Below, piece by piece: positions 1 through 9,396 of a stretch of 64,000 nt of DNA. Made by a program: the position numbers and the translations under genes. Source of the stretch: Marilutibacter aestuarii (GTDB lineage Bacteria > Pseudomonadota > Gammaproteobacteria > Xanthomonadales > Xanthomonadaceae); assembly GCF_006546775.1 (NCBI RefSeq), contig NZ_VICE01000001.1, positions 32,697 through 96,696 of the forward strand, given 5' to 3'. The notes beneath the pieces are model-generated. The model saw only the letters and a program-made list of their open reading frames with translations, was not told where the DNA came from and did no database searches. Numbering within the stretch: position 1 is the first letter of the stretch; every line of letters begins with the position of its first letter.

Positions 1-1569
1 CCGCACGACGGCCGCGACCACGATCCCTACGACACGCGCTTCTACGCCCGCTTCCGCCACCTGCTGGGCTGGTGCGTGCGCCGCCGCAAGACCGTCATCC
101 TGATCACCGTCGCGGCGTTCGTCGCGTCCGTCCTGATGTTCCGCTTCGTGCCGCAGCAGTTCTTCCCGGACTCCGTGCGTCCCGAACTGATGGTCGACAT
201 GGAGCTCGCCGAGGGCAGCTCGCTGAAGGCCACCGAAGCGCAGGCGCGCAAGCTCGAGGCCATCCTCGCCGAGCGCGAGGACCTGGACAATTACGTGGCC
301 TATGTGGGCACCGGTTCCCCGCGCTTCTACCTGCCGCTGGACCAGCAGCTGCCGGCGGCGAACTTCGCCCAGTTCGTGCTGCTGCCGAAGGACAACGAGG
401 CCCGCGAGGCGGTGCGCGAGTGGTTCATAGCCGACGTGGTGCCCCTGTTCCCCGAACTGCAGTTGCGCATCACGCGTCTGGAGAACGGGCCGCCGGTGGG
501 CTATCCGGTGCAGTTCCGCGTGTCGGGCGAACACATCGACGAGGTGCGTCGCATCGCCGGCGACGTCCGCGCGAGGATCGCGGCCAACCCGCACGTCACC
601 AACGTCAACCTGGACTGGGACGAGCCGGGCAAGGTGGTCAACCTGCGCATCGACCAGGAGCGCGCCCGAGCGATCGGACTGAGCTCGGCGCAGATCGCGC
701 AGTTCCTGGGCAGCGCATTGTCGGGCATGTACGTGAGCACCTACCGCGAAGGCAACGAACTGATCGAGATGCGCCTGCGCGGCACCGACGCCGATCGGCT
801 CGACCTGGAGGGGCTCGGCAGCCTGGCCATCCCGTTGCCGGGCGGCGGCAACGTGCCCATCCGCCAGGTCGCGACCCTGGAATACGGCTTCGAGGACGGG
901 ATCATCTGGCACCGCGACCGCCGTCCGACGATGACCGTGCGCGCCGACATCTACGACGGCACCCAGCCGGCGACGGTGATGGCGCAGATCTCGCCCACGC
1001 TCGATGGCCTGCGCGAGGCGCTGCCGTACGGCTACTCGATCGACATCGGCGGCAGCGTCGAGGACTCGGCGCGCGGCCAGAACTCGATCATCGCTGGGGT
1101 GCCGCTGTTCCTGTTCGTGGTGTTCACCCTGTTGATGCTGCAGCTGCGCAGCTTCTCGCGCAGCGTGATGGTGCTGCTGACCGCGCCGCTCGGCCTGATC
1201 GGCGTGACCCTGTTCCTGCTGGTGTTCCGCGTGCCCTTCGGCTTCGTCGCGATGCTGGGCACGATCGCCCTGGCCGGCATGATCATGCGCAACTCGGTGA
1301 TCCTGGTCGACCAGATCGAGCAGGACCGCGCTGAGGGCCACGAGACCTGGCGCGCCATCGTCGAGGCCACCGTGCGTCGCTTCCGGCCCATCGTGCTGAC
1401 CGCGCTGGCGGCGATCCTGGCGATGATCCCGCTGTCGCGCAGCGTGTTCTTCGGACCGATGGCGGTCGCGATCATGGGGGGCCTGCTGGTCGCGACGGTC
1501 CTGACCCTGTTCTTCCTGCCGGCGCTCTACGCCGCCTGGTTCCGGGTCAAGGTGCCCGCCGACGCCTGA
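1..1569 (+). CDS. RND-family efflux permease, C-terminal half (partial, runs in from left edge)
   Basis: The frame is open from the first base, so the gene begins outside the window; about 522 residues are present. This is the C-terminal half of a resistance-nodulation-division (AcrB/HAE1-like) inner-membrane transporter. It has one transmembrane helix near its start, a large periplasmic porter/docking section, then a block of hydrophobic helices. Family features are visible in that block: MIMRNSVILVDQI followed by RFRPIVLTALAAILAMIPL, and a terminal helix ending in FFLPALYAAWF. Such pumps export drugs, dyes or metals through a periplasmic adaptor and an outer-membrane channel using the proton gradient. 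Substrate cannot be told from this half. The sequence matches the hydrophobe/multidrug type better than the heavy-metal type, but only moderately. The adaptor gene, if present, lies upstream of the window. Confidence 0.9.
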   Translation, partial: PHDGRDHDPYDTRFYARFRHLLGWCVRRRKTVILITVAAFVASVLMFRFVPQQFFPDSVRPELMVDMELAEGSSLKATEAQARKLEAILAEREDLDNYVAYVGTGSPRFYLPLDQQLPAANFAQFVLLPKDNEAREAVREWFIADVVPLFPELQLRITRLENGPPVGYPVQFRVSGEHIDEVRRIAGDVRARIAANPHVTNVNLDWDEPGKVVNLRIDQERARAIGLSSAQIAQFLGSALSGMYVSTYREGNELIEMRLRGTDADRLDLEGLGSLAIPLPGGGNVPIRQVATLEYGFEDGIIWHRDRRPTMTVRADIYDGTQPATVMAQISPTLDGLREALPYGYSIDIGGSVEDSARGQNSIIAGVPLFLFVVFTLLMLQLRSFSRSVMVLLTAPLGLIGVTLFLLVFRVPFGFVAMLGTIALAGMIMRNSVILVDQIEQDRAEGHETWRAIVEATVRRFRPIVLTALAAILAMIPLSRSVFFGPMAVAIMGGLLVATVLTLFFLPALYAAWFRVKVPADA

Positions 1570-1580
1570 CGGGCACGCGC

Positions 1581-1611
1581 ACCGGTCCCGTCGCCTGGCA
1601 GCGGGACCGGT
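1581..1611. terminator. Convergent-gene hairpin after the RND gene
   Basis: A perfect 10-bp inverted repeat (ACCGGTCCCG and its complement, 11-nt loop) fills the 42-bp gap between two convergent genes. It probably stops transcription from both sides. There is no T-run on either side, so it is not a classical intrinsic terminator. Confidence 0.5.
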
Positions 1612-2283
1612 TCAGCGCGTGGCGTCGTGGCCCCAGGCGGGAGGAGGGACGTCGACCGGCGTGCCGAGGTCGAACTCGACGCGGAATTCCCGGCCCGGGC
1701 GGGTCAGCGCATAGGCGAACATCGTCCCCGGTTCGATCTCCATCGCCCAGGCGTTCGCGTTGGAGACCGCGCGTCCCTCGCGGGTGAACAGTGCCTTCGA
1801 GCCCGTGTCGGCCGGGAAGACCTGCCGCCCGGGTGTCCCGGGCTCGAGGGTGTGGCCGCCGTACATCGTCAGCACGTCCTCGCTGCCGTCCTCGTGGCGG
1901 TGGTCATGGTGCAGGCGCAGGCCCGTCGCGGTGCGGCCGAGGACCCAGGTGCGCGAACGGTCCGCGCCGACGTGGAAGGGAATGCGCAGCTCGTCCGCGC
2001 TGCAGTCGCGCACGTGCATCACCAGGGGCTTGCCGGCGAAAGGGTCGTCGCCCGCGGGCGTGGGCACGTCCACGACGACGCGCCCGGCGAAGGCCTGTCC
2101 GCAGAGGGCCGACACGCGCGCGAAGAACGCGTCGGCCGGCGGCGATCCACCCGCGGCGTCGCGCGCTGCATCTCCATCCCGTACCGCAGCCGGCGGCGAT
2201 CCGGCCGGTGCCTGGCAGGCCGCGAGGCACAGGGCGAGCAGGCCGCCGCCGAGGCGGGGAAGGGTCGTGTGTGCACTGGGCAT
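1612..2283 (-). CDS. Hypothetical lipoprotein
   Basis: The 223-residue product starts with a lipoprotein signal peptide: a positively charged start, a leucine/alanine-rich core and the lipobox LAAC with cysteine near position 23. A Pro/Ala-rich linker follows, then a soluble domain of about 170 residues with a cysteine pair, a His-rich stretch (LRLHHDHRHEDG) and the phrase WAMEIEPGTMFAYALTR near the C-terminus. I do not recognise a named domain; it resembles conserved hypothetical proteins of Xanthomonadaceae. It is expected to be anchored in the envelope. It lies downstream of leuB on the same strand with a 63-bp gap and could be read through from the ilv-leu operon, but nothing in the sequence ties it to amino-acid synthesis. 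The His cluster could bind metal, which is only inference. Confidence 0.6.
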   Translation of the reverse strand: MPSAHTTLPRLGGGLLALCLAACQAPAGSPPAAVRDGDAARDAAGGSPPADAFFARVSALCGQAFAGRVVVDVPTPAGDDPFAGKPLVMHVRDCSADELRIPFHVGADRSRTWVLGRTATGLRLHHDHRHEDGSEDVLTMYGGHTLEPGTPGRQVFPADTGSKALFTREGRAVSNANAWAMEIEPGTMFAYALTRPGREFRVEFDLGTPVDVPPPAWGHDATR

Positions 2284-2346
2284 GGCGGTGTCCGCGGTGG
2301 GTCGTCCGTGACCCTACCATCCATGGCGACCGCGGCACCATGGAAC

Positions 2347-3435
2347 TCAGTCGCGCAGCTCGACGGCCACGCAGTCGTGCTGCAGGCGGTCGATCACCGC
2401 GATGGTGGCTTCGCGCGTGGAGACCGCCCGGCCCTCCGCCGCGAGGTCGGCGGTGAACACGCCGGCCTCCAGCACCCCGGCGACGGCGTCCTCCACGCAG
2501 GCGGCCTCGGCGTCCAGGCCCAGCGAGTGGCGCAGCAGCAGGGCCGCGCTCAGGATCGCCGCATAGGGGTTGGCGATGCCGCGGCCGGCAATGTCGGGCG
2601 CCGAACCGTGGATCGGCTCGTACAGCCCCACCCGTCCCTCGCCCAGCGAGGCCGAGGGCAGCAGGCCGAGCGAGCCGGCGAGCATCGAGGCTTCGTCGGT
2701 GAGGATGTCGCCGAACATGTTCTCGGTGACGATGACGTCGTACTCGCGGGGCTTGGCGAGCAGGTGCATCGCCATCGAATCGACCAGCTGGTGCTCGAGC
2801 TCGACGTCGGGGTATTCCTCGCGCACCACGCGCGTGGTGACCTCGCGCCACAGCCGAGAGGTTTCCAGGACGTTGGCCTTGTCCACCGAGGTCAGCCGGC
2901 CGCGGCGTGCGCGGGCCAGCTCGCAGGCGCGGCGGACGACGCGCTCGATCTCGGCGACGGTGTACTCGCACAGGTCGCTGGCACGATCGTCGCTGCGCTC
3001 GCGGCGGCCGAAGTACACGCCGCCGGTCAGCTCGCGCACCACCAGCAGGTCGACGCCATTGAGCAGGTGCGGCTTGATCGGCGAGGCGCCGAACGCGGCG
3101 GGGTGCGGCGCCACCGGTCGCAGGTTGGCGAACAGGCCCAGCGCGGCGCGGATCGCCAGCAGGCCCTGTTCGGGCCGGACGCTGGCGCGCGGGTCGGACC
3201 ACTTCGGCCCGCCGACGGCGCCCAGCAGGACCGCGTCCGCGCGGCGCGCAGCCTCCAGCGTGGCGGCGGGCAGGGCCTCGCCGGTGGCGTCGATCGCGGC
3301 ACCGCCGATCAGGTGTTCGTTGAAATGGAAGGCATGGCCGTAGCGCTTGGCGACCGCGAGCAGGACCTGCACGGCGGCGGCGGTGACTTCGGGACCGATG
3401 CCGTCCCCGGGCAGGACGACGATGTCAGCGTGCAT
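2347..3435 (-). CDS. leuB: 3-isopropylmalate dehydrogenase
   Basis: LeuB oxidises and decarboxylates 3-isopropylmalate to 2-ketoisocaproate with NAD+, the third step of leucine synthesis in the cytoplasm. The 362-residue product is normal length for the family. It opens with the isocitrate/isopropylmalate dehydrogenase signature GDGIGPE at residues 10-16. It continues with the [11 protein letters not shown] segment that holds substrate-binding lysine and arginine, and the C-terminal metal/NAD region with [17 protein letters not shown] and [19 protein letters not shown] place the start at the ATG at 3435 because the upstream extension of this frame is shadow of leuD. The start lies inside the 3' end of leuD (11-bp overlap), so the two are translationally coupled. 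It is the last gene of the ilv-leu operon. Confidence 0.95.
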   Translation of the reverse strand: MHADIVVLPGDGIGPEVTAAAVQVLLAVAKRYGHAFHFNEHLIGGAAIDATGEALPAATLEAARRADAVLLGAVGGPKWSDPRASVRPEQGLLAIRAALGLFANLRPVAPHPAAFGASPIKPHLLNGVDLLVVRELTGGVYFGRRERSDDRASDLCEYTVAEIERVVRRACELARARRGRLTSVDKANVLETSRLWREVTTRVVREEYPDVELEHQLVDSMAMHLLAKPREYDVIVTENMFGDILTDEASMLAGSLGLLPSASLGEGRVGLYEPIHGSAPDIAGRGIANPYAAILSAALLLRHSLGLDAEAACVEDAVAGVLEAGVFTADLAAEGRAVSTREATIAVIDRLQHDCVAVELRD

Positions 3436-4024
3436 GGGCGTGGCCCTCATGGTGCATTGCCTCGTAGCGTTGGATGGCGGGCGCCTGGCGCAGCAGGTAG
3501 CCGAGCTGGTCGACCCCTTCCAGCAGGCAGGTGCGGGCGAAGGCGTCCAGGGGGAACTCGACCTGGCTGCCGCCGGGCAGGGTGACGAGGCGGCGCGCCA
3601 CGTCGATGTGCAGTTCGATCCCGGGGTGCTCGAGCAGTTCGTCGACCACGGCTTCGTCCAGGACCACCGGCAGCAGGCCGTTCTTGAGCGCGTTGCTGCG
3701 GAAGATGTCGGCGATCTGTGCGCTGACCACCGCGCGCAGGCCCAGGTCGACCAGCGCCCAGGGCGCATGCTCGCGCGAGGAGCCGCAGCCGAAGTTGCGT
3801 CCGGCCACGAGGATCGAGGCACCGGCATTCTCGGGGCGGTTGAAGGGGAAGTCCGGGTCCGGCGAGCCGTCCTCGCGCTGGCGCCAGTCCTGGAAAGCGT
3901 GCTGGCCCAGGCCCTGCCGCTCGGTCGTGGTCAGGAAGCGCGCCGGGATGATCTGGTCGGTGTCGATGTTGCGTTCGCGCAGCACGACGGTGCGCGAGCG
4001 CAGTTCGGTGAAGGGGCGCATCAT
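3425..4024 (-). CDS. leuD: 3-isopropylmalate dehydratase small subunit
   Basis: LeuD is the swivel (small) subunit of isopropylmalate isomerase, which interconverts 2- and 3-isopropylmalate with LeuC. The product is 199 residues. It shows the N-terminal segment [13 protein letters not shown] (about residues 19-31) and the signature [13 protein letters not shown] at 79-91. Two adjacent ATG codons (4024 and 4021) could start it. The first overlaps the leuC stop as ATGA, the usual arrangement for coupled translation, so I use it. It also overlaps leuB at its 3' end by 11 bp. Confidence 0.95.
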   Translation of the reverse strand: MMRPFTELRSRTVVLRERNIDTDQIIPARFLTTTERQGLGQHAFQDWRQREDGSPDPDFPFNRPENAGASILVAGRNFGCGSSREHAPWALVDLGLRAVVSAQIADIFRSNALKNGLLPVVLDEAVVDELLEHPGIELHIDVARRLVTLPGGSQVEFPLDAFARTCLLEGVDQLGYLLRQAPAIQRYEAMHHEGHAHAR

Positions 4025-5466
4025 GCGGTCTCCAGTTCGGCGGCGGCCGCGATGGCCGGGGACAGGAAGGCGCGTGGGTCGGTGATCTCGCCCGCGACCG
4101 CGCTGGCCGCCGCCGTCAACGGCGAGGCGAGCACCGTGCGCGCGCCCTTGCCCTGGCGGCCCTCGAAGTTGCGGTTGCTGGTCGACACGGCGAGCTGGCC
4201 AGGGCCGACGATGTCGCCGTTCATGGCGATGCACATCGAGCAACCCGGCTCGCGCCATTCCGCGCCGGCGGCGCGCACGATGGCGTCGATGCCCTCGGCC
4301 TCCGCTTCGCGCTTGACCTGTTCCGAGCCGGGCACCACGAGCATGCGCACGCGCGGATGCACCCGGCGACCGTCGAGCACCCGTGCCGCCTCGCGCAGGT
4401 CCGACAGGCGCGAATTGGTGCAGCTGCCGATGAAGACGACGTCGACCGCTCGCCCGGCCAGCGTGGCGTCGGCCTCCCAGCCCATGTAGTCGCGTGCCTT
4501 CGCGTCGTCGCTGGCGCGGGTGTCGGGCAGCCGGCCCGAGACCGCTGCGACCTGGCCGGGGTGGGTGCCCCAGGTGATCGTCGGCAGGATGTCGGCGGCG
4601 TCGACGTGCACCTCGCGGTCGAAGCGCGCGCCCTCGTCGCTGCGCAGGCTGCGCCAGGCCGCGACCGCCTCGTCGAAAGCGGTGCCGCGTGGCGCGCGCG
4701 GTGCGTGGCGCAGGTAGTCGAAGGTCGTCTCGTCGGGGGCGACCAGTCCGGCGCGGGCGCCGGCCTCGATGGACATGTTGCAGACCGTCATGCGCTCGTC
4801 CATGGACAGGGCGCGGATGGTGCTGCCGCGGTACTCGATCACGTGGCCGGTGCCGCCGTTGACGCCGATCACGCCGATCACGTGCAGGATCAGGTCCTTG
4901 GCGGTGACGCCGGGGCGAAGCCTGCCCTCGACGTTGATCGCCAGGGTGCGCGGCTTGCGCTGCAGCAGGCATTGCGTGGCCAGCACGTGCCCGACCTCGC
5001 TGGTGCCGATGCCGAAGGCGAGCGCGCCGAAGGCGCCATGGGTGGCGGTGTGGCTGTCGCCGCACACGATCGTCATGCCGGGCCGGGTCAGGCCCAGTTC
5101 GGGACCGATGACATGGACGATGCCGCGCGCGGGACTGTCCATGTCGAACAGTTCGATGCCGTGGCGCGCACAGTTCTCGCGCAGGCGCGCGACCTGGGCG
5201 CGCGCCTGGTCGGAGGCATACGGGAGCGTGCCGTCGGCGCCGGCCGGCAGGGTCGGCGTGGAGTGGTCCATGGTGCCCTTGGTGAGGTCGGGCCGGCGCG
5301 GCGAGAGTGCGCGCGACTCGAGTTCGGAGAAGGCCTGCGGCGAGGTCACCTCGTGGATCAGGTGCAGGTCGATGTAGAGGACGGCGGGCGCCGCCTCGGT
5401 TTCGGGGCTGACGAGGTGCGCGTCCCAGAGTTTGTCGAACAGGGTGCGGGGAACTTGTGCGGTCAT
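4021..5466 (-). CDS. leuC: 3-isopropylmalate dehydratase large subunit
   Basis: LeuC is the catalytic 4Fe-4S subunit of isopropylmalate isomerase in leucine synthesis. The 481-residue protein has the aconitase-family layout. [10 protein letters not shown] opens it; [14 protein letters not shown] and [24 protein letters not shown] blocks follow. Cluster-binding cysteines sit in [11 protein letters not shown] and [12 protein letters not shown] in the C-terminal third, and the protein ends with the [13 protein letters not shown] segment typical of the family. The stop overlaps the leuD start by ATGA. The 67-bp gap to leuA upstream holds a GC-rich hairpin (5489-5507, 8-bp arms, 3-nt loop) that could stabilise or process the mRNA between leuA and leuC. 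Confidence 0.96.
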   Translation of the reverse strand: MTAQVPRTLFDKLWDAHLVSPETEAAPAVLYIDLHLIHEVTSPQAFSELESRALSPRRPDLTKGTMDHSTPTLPAGADGTLPYASDQARAQVARLRENCARHGIELFDMDSPARGIVHVIGPELGLTRPGMTIVCGDSHTATHGAFGALAFGIGTSEVGHVLATQCLLQRKPRTLAINVEGRLRPGVTAKDLILHVIGVIGVNGGTGHVIEYRGSTIRALSMDERMTVCNMSIEAGARAGLVAPDETTFDYLRHAPRAPRGTAFDEAVAAWRSLRSDEGARFDREVHVDAADILPTITWGTHPGQVAAVSGRLPDTRASDDAKARDYMGWEADATLAGRAVDVVFIGSCTNSRLSDLREAARVLDGRRVHPRVRMLVVPGSEQVKREAEAEGIDAIVRAAGAEWREPGCSMCIAMNGDIVGPGQLAVSTSNRNFEGRQGKGARTVLASPLTAAASAVAGEITDPRAFLSPAIAAAAELETA

Positions 5467-5533
5467 GTCGGGTGTCCGGCGGCTGGCGCCCGGCGCGGCG
5501 CGCCGGGGTCTGGATCAGGGAAAGTGGGGAGTC

Positions 5534-7096
5534 TCAGGCGATGGCGGCCTGCCTGCGGACGGCCGGCGCGCGCGCGCGCGACTGCCGGTTGGCGATGTCG
5601 AGCCAGGCGTGCGCACTGGCTTCCAGGATGTCGGTACTGGTCCCGGAGCCGGTGACCTCGACGCCGTCCACGCGCGCGATGACCTGGGCCTGGCCCTGGG
5701 CATCGTCGCCGGTGGTGACGCTGGAGACCTGGTAGCTGTCCACGTCGAGCGCGATGCCGGTCGCGCGCGCAAGGGCCGCGAACAGCGCGTGCACCGGACC
5801 GTCGCCGACCGCGGCCTCGCTGACCGTGGCGCCGTCGGCGCCAAGCAACTGCACGCTGGCGGTGGGCAGGGTGTCGCCATCGCCCGCGCCGGTGCTCACG
5901 TGCAGGCGCGACAGCCGCCAGCCGCGGTGGGCCACGGCGTCGCTGCCCAGGACCAGGGCCTCCAGGTCCGCGTCGAACACTTCGCGCTTCTTTTCGGCCA
6001 GGGCCTTGAAGGCGGCGAAGGTGCGGTTCAACGAGGCCTCCTCCAACTGGAAGCCCAGGGCCTGCAGGCGGTCGGCGAGGGCAGCGCGGCCGCTGTGCCG
6101 GCCCATGACCATCTGCGACTGCGACCAGCCCACGTCCTCGGGCCGCATGATCTCGTAGGTGCCGCGGTGCTTGAGCATGCCGTGCTGGTGGATGCCCGAC
6201 TCGTGCGCAAAGGCGTTCTGGCCGACCACGGCCTTGTTGCGCTGGACGGCCATGCCGGTGATGCGCGAGAGCAGGCGGGAGGTCGGCACCAGGCGGCGGC
6301 TGTCGATGCGGGTGTGCGCGCCGTAATAGTGGCTGCGCACGCGCAGCGCCATCACCAGTTCCTCCAGCGCGCAGTTGCCGGCGCGCTCGCCGATACCGTT
6401 GATCGTGCACTCCACCTGTCGCGCGCCACCCTCGATCGCCGCCAGCGAGTTCGCCACCGCCAGGCCCAGGTCGTTGTGGCAGTGCGCGCTGAACACCGCC
6501 TTCTCCGCGTCGCGCACGTGCGCGCGCAGGTACTCGAACAGCGCACGGATCTCGCTGGGCGTGGTGTAGCCGACGGTATCGGGGATATTGAGCGTGGTCG
6601 CACCGGCGGCGATGGCGGCGCTGCAGATCTCGGCGAGGAACTCGGGCTCCGTCCTCAATGCGTCCTCGGCGGAGAACTCCACGTCGTCCACCAGGCGGCG
6701 CGCGCGCGTCACGCCCATGATCGCGCGCTCGAGCACCTGCTCGCGGCTGAGCCCGAGCTTGTGCTCGCGATGCAGGGGACTGGTGGAGATGAACACGTGG
6801 ATGCGCGGGTGCGCCGCGCCTTCCAGGGCCGAGGCGCAGGCATCGATGTCGCCTTCGTGGCAGCGCGCCAGCGTCACCACGGTGCTGCCGCGCACTTCGC
6901 GGGCGATCGCGCGCACGGCGTCGCGGTCGGCGTCCGAACTGGCGGGGAAGCCGGCCTCGAGCGCATCCACGCCAAGCTCCGCGAGCGCATGGGCGAAGCG
7001 GAGCTTCTGCGCGGCGGTCATGCTGCAGCCGGGCGACTGCTCGCCATCGCGCAGGCTGGTGTCGAAGATGCGGACTCGGGCGGCGGGGTCGTTCAT
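5534..7096 (-). CDS. leuA: 2-isopropylmalate synthase
   Basis: LeuA condenses 2-ketoisovalerate with acetyl-CoA to 2-isopropylmalate, the committed and leucine-inhibited step of leucine synthesis. The 520-residue enzyme begins with the HMGL-like TIM barrel (signature [15 protein letters not shown], residues 9-23). Metal-ligand region [32 protein letters not shown] follows, and then the C-terminal LeuA allosteric domain (roughly 380-510), which binds leucine. It is the long bacterial form that keeps the regulatory domain, so feedback control by leucine is expected. Its ATG overlaps the ilvA stop codon as ATGA, so leuA is translated from the same mRNA as the ilv genes rather than from its own promoter. 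Confidence 0.96.
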   Translation of the reverse strand: MNDPAARVRIFDTSLRDGEQSPGCSMTAAQKLRFAHALAELGVDALEAGFPASSDADRDAVRAIAREVRGSTVVTLARCHEGDIDACASALEGAAHPRIHVFISTSPLHREHKLGLSREQVLERAIMGVTRARRLVDDVEFSAEDALRTEPEFLAEICSAAIAAGATTLNIPDTVGYTTPSEIRALFEYLRAHVRDAEKAVFSAHCHNDLGLAVANSLAAIEGGARQVECTINGIGERAGNCALEELVMALRVRSHYYGAHTRIDSRRLVPTSRLLSRITGMAVQRNKAVVGQNAFAHESGIHQHGMLKHRGTYEIMRPEDVGWSQSQMVMGRHSGRAALADRLQALGFQLEEASLNRTFAAFKALAEKKREVFDADLEALVLGSDAVAHRGWRLSRLHVSTGAGDGDTLPTASVQLLGADGATVSEAAVGDGPVHALFAALARATGIALDVDSYQVSSVTTGDDAQGQAQVIARVDGVEVTGSGTSTDILEASAHAWLDIANRQSRARAPAVRRQAAIA

Positions 7097-8238
7097 GCGA
7101 AGACTTCCTCGTCAGGGTGTCGTGCGCGCGGTGCGCGGTTCGGGGGCGGAGAGGCCATGGGCGGTCGGGGCCGGGTGGGGAGGGTGGGAATGGCGGGCTC
7201 CTGGCTGGCGAGCGCCGGCACCGGCTCGCGGGTGCGGCGGCGCGGTCTGCGCGGTGCGCGCGGGCGCACTTCCGACAGCAGCGTGGCGAGCACGCCGGCA
7301 TCGAGGTTGCCGCCGGAGACCACGGCGCACTTGCGCTTGCCGGCGACGCGACGGCCCGCGGCCAGGGCGAGGGCGCCAGCACCCTCGGCGATCACGTGTT
7401 CTTCCAACGCCAGGCGTACCAGGGTCTCGCGCAGTTCGGCCTCGCGCACGATGACCACGTCGTCGAGCAGTTCGGCCAGCAGGCGCCGGGTCAGCAGGCC
7501 GGGTGCTTTCACCCGGACCCCGTCGGCGAGGCTGGCGACGGGCTCCAGTTCGCGGGTGTCGCCCTTCAGGGCGCGCGCCATCGCATCGATGCCCTCGACC
7601 TGGGCGCCGACGATGCGCACGCCCTGCGACTTCAGCGCCAGCGCGACGCCGGCCGCCAGCCCGCCGCCACCGATGGGCACCAGGACCACGTCGGGCGCGA
7701 GCGCGGCGAGCTCCAGGCCGACGGTGCCCTGGCCGGCGATCACGTCGGGATCATCGAAGGCCGACAGCAAGCGGTAGTCGTTCTGCGCGGCCAGTTCGAT
7801 GGCGAAGGCCTTGGCCTCGTCGTAGCTGTCGCCGTGCAGGCGTACGGTGGCGCCCCAGTGGGCGACGCCGGCGACCTTGGTCTCGGGCGCGCCACGCGGC
7901 ATCACGGTGATGGCCTGCATGCCCAGCCGATAGGCCGCCCAGGCCAGGCCCTGCGCGTGGTTGCCCGCCGACGCGGCGATGACCGTGCGCGCATCGCCGC
8001 GTTCGCGCGCGGCGAGCAGCGCGTTGAGCGCGCCGCGGACCTTGTAGGAACCGGTGCGCTGCAGGTTCTCGAGCTTGAGCCAGCAGCCGAAGCGTTCGGC
8101 ATGGTGCACCGGCGTGGCCGGCAGGTAGCGGCGCAGGCGCGCCTGCGCGGCCAGCACGTCGGCCACGCCGACCGCGGCCGCCGGTGCTGCCTCGGACGGG
8201 CGCGGGTACTGGCCGGCTACGGCTACGTCGCCATCCAT
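7093..8238 (-). CDS. ilvA: Threonine dehydratase (ilvA) without a C-terminal ACT domain, with a Pro/Arg-rich tail
   Basis: This PLP enzyme deaminates threonine to 2-ketobutyrate, the entry step to isoleucine. The catalytic fold-type-II domain covers about residues 25-325. The Schiff-base lysine lies in TGSYKVRGA (K66), the phosphate-binding glycine loop is GGGGLAAG, and [11 protein letters not shown] is present. The two ACT-like regulatory modules of biosynthetic E. coli IlvA (514 residues) are absent. In their place are about 55 residues of low-complexity Pro/Arg-rich sequence ending PDEEVFA. Length alone would suggest a catabolic TdcB type, but the position between ilvE and leuA in the operon argues for a biosynthetic role. 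Isoleucine control may then rest on the leader attenuator rather than on this protein. The stop overlaps leuA (ATGA), and the start lies next to the ilvE stop. Confidence 0.92.
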   Translation of the reverse strand: MDGDVAVAGQYPRPSEAAPAAAVGVADVLAAQARLRRYLPATPVHHAERFGCWLKLENLQRTGSYKVRGALNALLAARERGDARTVIAASAGNHAQGLAWAAYRLGMQAITVMPRGAPETKVAGVAHWGATVRLHGDSYDEAKAFAIELAAQNDYRLLSAFDDPDVIAGQGTVGLELAALAPDVVLVPIGGGGLAAGVALALKSQGVRIVGAQVEGIDAMARALKGDTRELEPVASLADGVRVKAPGLLTRRLLAELLDDVVIVREAELRETLVRLALEEHVIAEGAGALALAAGRRVAGKRKCAVVSGGNLDAGVLATLLSEVRPRAPRRPRRRTREPVPALASQEPAIPTLPTRPRPPMASPPPNRAPRARHPDEEVFA

Positions 8239-8239
8239 G

Positions 8240-9169
8240 TCAGACCACCGTCAGCCAGCGGGCGTGGCGGGGTTCGGCCCCGCGCACGATGCGGGCGTAC
8301 AAGGCCTGGAACTCGCGCGTGAGCGGGTTGTCGCCGAACACGGCGTCGTCCAGCGATGCGATCGGCGCGACCTCCGCGGCGGTGCCGCAGACGAACACCT
8401 CGTCTGCCTGCCTGAGTTCCTCCAGCGACACCGGCCGCGAGTGCGCGCCGGTGAGCTCGACCAGGGTGGCGCGGGTGATGCCGTCCAGCGCGTCGGGGTG
8501 GCTCGCGGCGGTGATGCTGCCGTTGCGGACCATGAACACGTTGGCGCCCGTGCATTCGACGACGAAGCCCTCGGCGTCGACGAACAGCGCCTCGTCGAAG
8601 CCGCGCTGCTTGGCCTCGCGCTTGGCCAGGACCGAATTGACGTAGCCGCCGCACAGCTTCAGCGGGGGCAGCGAGGTGGCGGGGTTGCGGCGCCAGCCCG
8701 ACACGCCCAGGCGCGCGGCCTTGCCGGCCAGGTGCACCTGGGTCGCCATGGTCGCGACCATGTAGTGCTGGGTGAGCGGTGCCACGTCCAGGCCGATGGT
8801 GCCGCTGCCCAGCCAGGCCAGGGGACGGATGTAGGCATCGGCGTGCCGATTGGCGCGCAGCGTCTCCAGCACCGCTTCGCTGGCACGCGCGACGTCGAAG
8901 TCGATGCCCAGCAGTTCGGCGCCCTTGCGCATGCGTTCCATGTGCTCGGGCAGGCGGAACACCGCGGCACCGCCATCGGCGGTGGCATAGCTGCGGATGC
9001 CCTCGAACACGCCGCTGCCGTAATGCATGGCGTGGGTGGTCAGCGGCGCCTGAGGCGAGTCGATCGCCACCAGTTTCCCGTCGAACCAGACCCGGGGCGC
9101 ATCGGTCGCTGCGTCGTTGGCCGCCTCGCGCGGCGGTTCGGCCACGGCGGTCGCGTCGTTCAGCTGCAC
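8240..9169 (-). CDS. ilvE: Branched-chain amino acid aminotransferase
   Basis: IlvE is a class-IV PLP aminotransferase. It makes valine, leucine and isoleucine from their 2-keto acids with glutamate as donor. The 309-residue product is family length. It has HAMHYGSGVFEGIRSY near 46-61, the PLP lysine in PLKLCGGYVNS (K171), and the phosphate-binding/exit segment VVECTGANVFMVRNG followed by ITRATLVEL. The first 25 residues are Ala/Asp-rich and not part of the fold; internal starts cannot be excluded, but no better ribosome site is obvious. It overlaps the end of ilvM by 10 bp and directly adjoins ilvA, consistent with one coupled operon. Confidence 0.93.
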   Translation of the reverse strand: MQLNDATAVAEPPREAANDAATDAPRVWFDGKLVAIDSPQAPLTTHAMHYGSGVFEGIRSYATADGGAAVFRLPEHMERMRKGAELLGIDFDVARASEAVLETLRANRHADAYIRPLAWLGSGTIGLDVAPLTQHYMVATMATQVHLAGKAARLGVSGWRRNPATSLPPLKLCGGYVNSVLAKREAKQRGFDEALFVDAEGFVVECTGANVFMVRNGSITAASHPDALDGITRATLVELTGAHSRPVSLEELRQADEVFVCGTAAEVAPIASLDDAVFGDNPLTREFQALYARIVRGAEPRHARWLTVV

Positions 9170-9396
9170 GGCGACACCTCCACGGCCAGGCAGTCGTGCA
9201 GTTTGGCCAGCTGCGACTGCAGGCTGGCGTCGGCACGGTCGCTCTCGACCATCAGGCGCAGGTGCCAGCGGTCGCCATCGGATTGCGCTTCGCCATCGAC
9301 GGCGAGCGGGCGAAAGCCCCGGCGTTCGGCGGTGCCGAGCACGCGCGCGAGCGCGCCCTCGGCCTGTCGCAGGGTCAGATCAAGCTGGTAGCGCAT
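9160..9396 (-). CDS. ilvM: Acetolactate synthase II small (regulatory) subunit, ACT domain
   Basis: The product is a 78-residue protein starting MRYQLDLTL, the size of E. coli IlvM, the regulatory subunit of acetolactate synthase II. It consists of a single ACT-like fold: the strands YQLDLTL, PLAVDGEAQ and WHLRLMVES are separated by two helices. ACT subunits stabilise and activate the catalytic subunit and may bind a branched-chain amino acid; E. coli IlvM confers little valine sensitivity. I chose the ATG at 9396 because it overlaps the end of ilvG by 17 bp and everything upstream in this frame is shadow of ilvG. The identification depends on size, fold-like pattern and position. Confidence 0.85.
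   Translation of the reverse strand: MRYQLDLTLRQAEGALARVLGTAERRGFRPLAVDGEAQSDGDRWHLRLMVESDRADASLQSQLAKLHDCLAVEVSPCS

Noticed and set aside
1627..3585. Long open frame on the plus strand opposite leuB and the lipoprotein (over 600 codons)
   Set aside because: It mirrors minus-strand genes with strong motifs; its product is Arg/Gly/His-rich with no domain. High GC makes such antisense frames common.
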